From: an uncultured Eubacterium sp.
GTDB taxonomy: Bacteria; Bacillota; Clostridia; Lachnospirales; Lachnospiraceae
Reading direction: 5' to 3'
NCBI GenBank assembly: GCA_900548465.1
Contig: URKY01000079.1
Coordinates: 1-6,280, forward strand
DNA: 6,280 nt
Part shown: one piece after another, positions 4,849-6,280 of the stretch
How positions within the stretch are numbered: position 1 is the first letter of the stretch
Layout: the number at the start of each line of letters is the position of its first letter
Made by a program: the position numbers and the translations under genes
Notes under the pieces: model-generated
The model's input: only the letters and a program-made list of their open reading frames with translations
The model's database searches: none
Told to the model about the DNA's origin: nothing

Positions 4849-5706
4849 ATGAAGTTAGAAGAAAAATTGCTTGAACAATATTTTGATGTTATAGAGAAGA
4901 AAAGCAATACAGAAAATCAGATACAGGAATTTCTTGAGGAAAATACTATATTTATACCTATGCCTTTTTTGCTGAATCATCATCTGCATATGAATTGTGT
5001 GATTTCTAAATTTAAGTTGGGTAATGAATTTGTGACGGATTTTGCATATTTAACCAAGAGTTCTGATTATTGGGAACTTATATTAGTTGAATTGGAAGAT
5101 GCAAAAAAGAAGATTTTTACAAATGATAAGGAGAATATTTATTTTCACTCAGAGTTTAATCATGCATATGATCAGATTATATCTTGGAAGGCATATGTAA
5201 ATAAAAATAGAGAAGCAATTCTTCATCAAATAGACAAATTAAGAGTTCCTTTAAATGAGAATTCTGTAAGGTTTAAATATGTGTTAGTTATTGGAAGAAA
5301 TTCTGAAAAGAATAATTCAGAAAAACGAAGAGCAATGTTTGCAGAAAAATCTGATAATGATATTCGTGTGATGACATATGATAGCCTTATTTCACAATGT
5401 GAATCAGTGCCTTATAATGGTGAAAAGATAATATTATCTACTTGGAAAGAACAAGGATTCAAAATAAAGAAGTTACCAAAGCAAGAAATTTCCACTAGTT
5501 TGTTTGCGTATATGAAACCAGAATATTTGCAAATTTCAGAAAGAGATATTGAAATCTTAAAAGAACAGGATTATCAAATAGATATTTGGTTAAGTGGAAG
5601 GGCGTTAAGTTATAATGACAAGTATGATGCGGCATCTTTGGCTGAAAGGACAACTAATCCATTGGCAAAAGCTGTTTTACTTGCCGAGGCAAAAAATATT
5701 AAATAG
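4849..5706 (+). CDS. sduA: Shedu-type nuclease (DUF4263), SduA-like
   Basis: This 285-residue protein resembles Shedu anti-phage effectors, single-gene defence systems with a PD-(D/E)XK-fold nuclease (DUF4263). The visible pattern starts with a helical segment (E22-N-Q-I-Q-E-F-L-E-E-N32). It continues with VTDFAY (Asp64), ELILVELED (Glu81, Glu83), KKKIFTNDKE, F99-H-S-E-F-N-H-A-Y-D-Q109 and IISWKAY. The next part, KYVLVIGRNSEKNNSEKRRA then IRVMTYDSLI, matches the usual later DUF4263 strands ('..vvIGR....e.....l......i.v.TYDdLl'). The Lys of a classical E-x-K is Glu83 here, so the catalytic set needs alignment. The last ~65 residues are variable. ATG 4849 is used because AAGGAG (4831-4836) lies 12 bases upstream; the in-frame ATG 4837 has no spacing and 4747 is shadow frame. 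Repeats R6 and R7 bracket the gene. Confidence 0.85.
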   Translation: MKLEEKLLEQYFDVIEKKSNTENQIQEFLEENTIFIPMPFLLNHHLHMNCVISKFKLGNEFVTDFAYLTKSSDYWELILVELEDAKKKIFTNDKENIYFHSEFNHAYDQIISWKAYVNKNREAILHQIDKLRVPLNENSVRFKYVLVIGRNSEKNNSEKRRAMFAEKSDNDIRVMTYDSLISQCESVPYNGEKIILSTWKEQGFKIKKLPKQEISTSLFAYMKPEYLQISERDIEILKEQDYQIDIWLSGRALSYNDKYDAASLAERTTNPLAKAVLLAEAKNIK

Positions 5707-5752
5707 TCAAGGGCAGATGGGGTCAAGCTGGACGTGCCAAAATAAAGCCGTG

Positions 5753-5779
5753 GTGTGCGTGCCAGACCCCAGCAAAAAT
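5753..5779 (+). repeat. Dispersed repeat R7 (type B)
   Basis: GTGTGC (5753-5758) precedes the core GTGCCAGACCCCAGCA (5759-5774), which has one G-to-A change relative to R6, and an A-run. TGGGGTC at 5718-5724 is an exact inverted match to GACCCCA at 5765-5771, so the Shedu 3' flank and the repeat can fold together. A GTGCCA half-motif also lies at 5734-5739. Confidence 0.87.
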
Positions 5780-5972
5780 GGATAATAGGCCTTTTGCCAA
5801 ACTGATGCAGGGAAGAACCAGCTTTGTCATTGCACACCGACTGGCAACCATCAAGGATGCAGATATTATCTTGTACATGGAAAATGGTGACATCAAGGAA
5901 GTGGGTAATCACGAGGAATTGATGAGACTGAATGGCAAATATACAACGTTGTATAACAGTCAGTTTGCATAA
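5778..5972 (+). pseudogene. ABC transporter ATP-binding/permease protein, C-terminal remnant
   Basis: The frame encodes the last ~60 residues of an ABC exporter-type protein (usually about 580 residues). It has MQGRTSFVIAHRLATIKDAD with the H-loop His of the ATP-binding domain, then IILYMENGDIKEVGNHEELM and an end reading YTTLYNSQFA. The P-loop, Q-loop, signature and Walker B are all missing. Homology begins near FAKLMQGRTS, directly after repeat R7. The ATG at 5778 arises at the junction and has no ribosome site. A strong terminator at 6000 follows, as expected for the true 3' end of the original operon. It is a remnant only. Confidence 0.9.
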
Positions 5973-5996
5973 ATAAACGCATAAAGAAAAGAATAA

Positions 5997-6046
5997 AAAG
6001 ATAGCCAGATATGAGCGAAAGATACTCATATTTGGCTATCCTTTTT
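5997..6046 (+). terminator. Strong bidirectional-type terminator
   Basis: A 16-bp stem, 6000-6015 with 6025-6040 (GATAGCCA...TGGCTATC outer part, one G-U pair), has a 9-base loop. An A-run lies on its left and CTTTTT (6041-6046) on its right. It would end the ABC-transporter transcript on the + strand and probably the TetR transcript converging on the - strand. Confidence 0.88.
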
Positions 6047-6053
6047 AAAGAGG

Positions 6054-6149
6054 TTACAACATAAGGCCATTTGGGAATATTTCATTCAAATCTTCCGGGA
6101 TGTCGTTCATACCACGACTCATCCATTCCCGTATCCAGCCGTAGATTCC
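6054..6149 (-). pseudogene. TetR-family regulator, C-terminal remnant
   Basis: The minus-strand frame gives GIYGWIREWMSRGMNDIPED then LNEIFPNGLML and a TAA (6054-6056 on +). The pattern 'YGxxGxIxxWhxxGMxxxPExh' is typical of the last helices of the ligand-binding half of TetR/AcrR regulators. About 31 of the usual ~190 residues remain and the helix-turn-helix is absent. Homology stops right at the left edge of repeat R8, mirroring the IS66 remnant at R3. Converging with the ABC transporter remnant, it may once have regulated that exporter, but both are now broken. Confidence 0.7.
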
Positions 6150-6150
6150 A

Positions 6151-6175
6151 ACATCCAGTGCCTGTCCCCGGCAAA
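6151..6175 (+). repeat. Dispersed repeat R8 (type A)
   Basis: ACATCCA (6151-6157) precedes the core GTGCCTGTCCCCGGCA (6158-6173) and two A. The left flank matches those of R1 and R4. It joins the TetR remnant on its left to an open coding frame on its right. Confidence 0.9.
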
Positions 6176-6280
6176 GGCACAGTTATTAAAGAATTGTCCT
6201 CCAAGTATTTTTGAGGACTATGACCGGGAAAGAGCAGTGGATACCTGTGAGGGAATTGTAATGCAGTTTACCAAGAGCAA
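6174..6280 (+). pseudogene. Unidentified coding segment after R8, running off the window
   Basis: A frame beginning at the edge of R8 reads KAQLLKNCPPSIFEDYDRER then AVDTCEGIVMQFTKS and is open to the last base. Its composition is that of a real protein, but I do not recognise it. There is no start codon with a ribosome site at the junction. By analogy with the other segments it is probably a gene whose 5' end was removed at the repeat. Its 3' extent lies outside the window. Confidence 0.45.

Noticed and set aside
5610..6029. 139-residue - strand frame
   Set aside because: It runs antisense to the Shedu end and the ABC transporter tail and crosses the terminator; it is a shadow frame.
1138..6175. 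CRISPR array
   Set aside because: Repeats are only 16-27 bases and spacing varies from about 100 to 2500 bases; no cas genes are seen.
1138..6175. Classical integron cassette array
   Set aside because: There is no integrase in the window and the repeats lack the paired R/L boxes of attC sites. Genes on both strands are truncated instead of carried whole.

Overview
The window looks like accessory DNA from a gut-type Clostridia, most likely a Lachnospiraceae relative (inference). Supporting signs are AT-rich genes with strong AGGAGG/GGGGGTG-type ribosome sites and AGA/AAA/ATA-rich codons. Several protein pieces are also of kinds common in that group: an acyltransferase-3, an IS66 transposase, the N-terminus of an AAA-ATPase-like/PD-(D/E)XK protein starting MGRFVNLDNSAF, an ABC exporter end and a TetR end. 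No rRNA, tRNA, CRISPR array, integrase or replication gene is visible.

The strongest pattern is a short GC-rich repeat, GTGCCTGTCCCCGGCAAAAA, in an AT-rich background. There are eight full copies, all on the + strand (cores at 1144, 1256, 1729, 4246, 4355, 4655, 5759 and 6158), plus partial copies at 4224 and 4147. Two versions exist: A (GTGCC-TGT-CCCC) and B (GTGTGC-GTGCC-AGA-CCCC). Nearly every copy lies exactly where a recognisable gene is cut off. The window therefore reads as a chain of unrelated pieces joined by the repeat, resembling a cassette array although no recombinase is present.

Layout: 1-107 holds the end of an unknown gene, followed by a terminator at 189-219. A membrane acyltransferase (372-1157) is cut at repeat R1. 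After R2 comes the tail of a small SH3-like protein, then an IS66 transposase tail on the minus strand, cut at R3. R3 is followed by a promoter, a short structured leader and an intact 715-residue gene with a helical repeat-like N-terminus and a phospholipase-D-type nuclease motif (1990-4137). From 4147 to 4680 are further repeats and small fragments, including the first ~20 codons of an AAA-ATPase-like gene. Between R6 and R7 lies an intact Shedu-type (DUF4263) nuclease gene (4849-5706), coupled to the tail of a lost upstream gene. After R7 come the last ~60 residues of an ABC transporter with its terminator, a TetR regulator tail on the minus strand, R8, and an open frame running off the window.

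Only two genes look complete: the PLD-type protein and the Shedu protein. Both look like defence effectors and each is bracketed by repeat copies. One interpretation is a defence-bearing region assembled, or heavily eroded, by recombination at the repeat. The sequence shows the co-location directly; the mechanism is inference.
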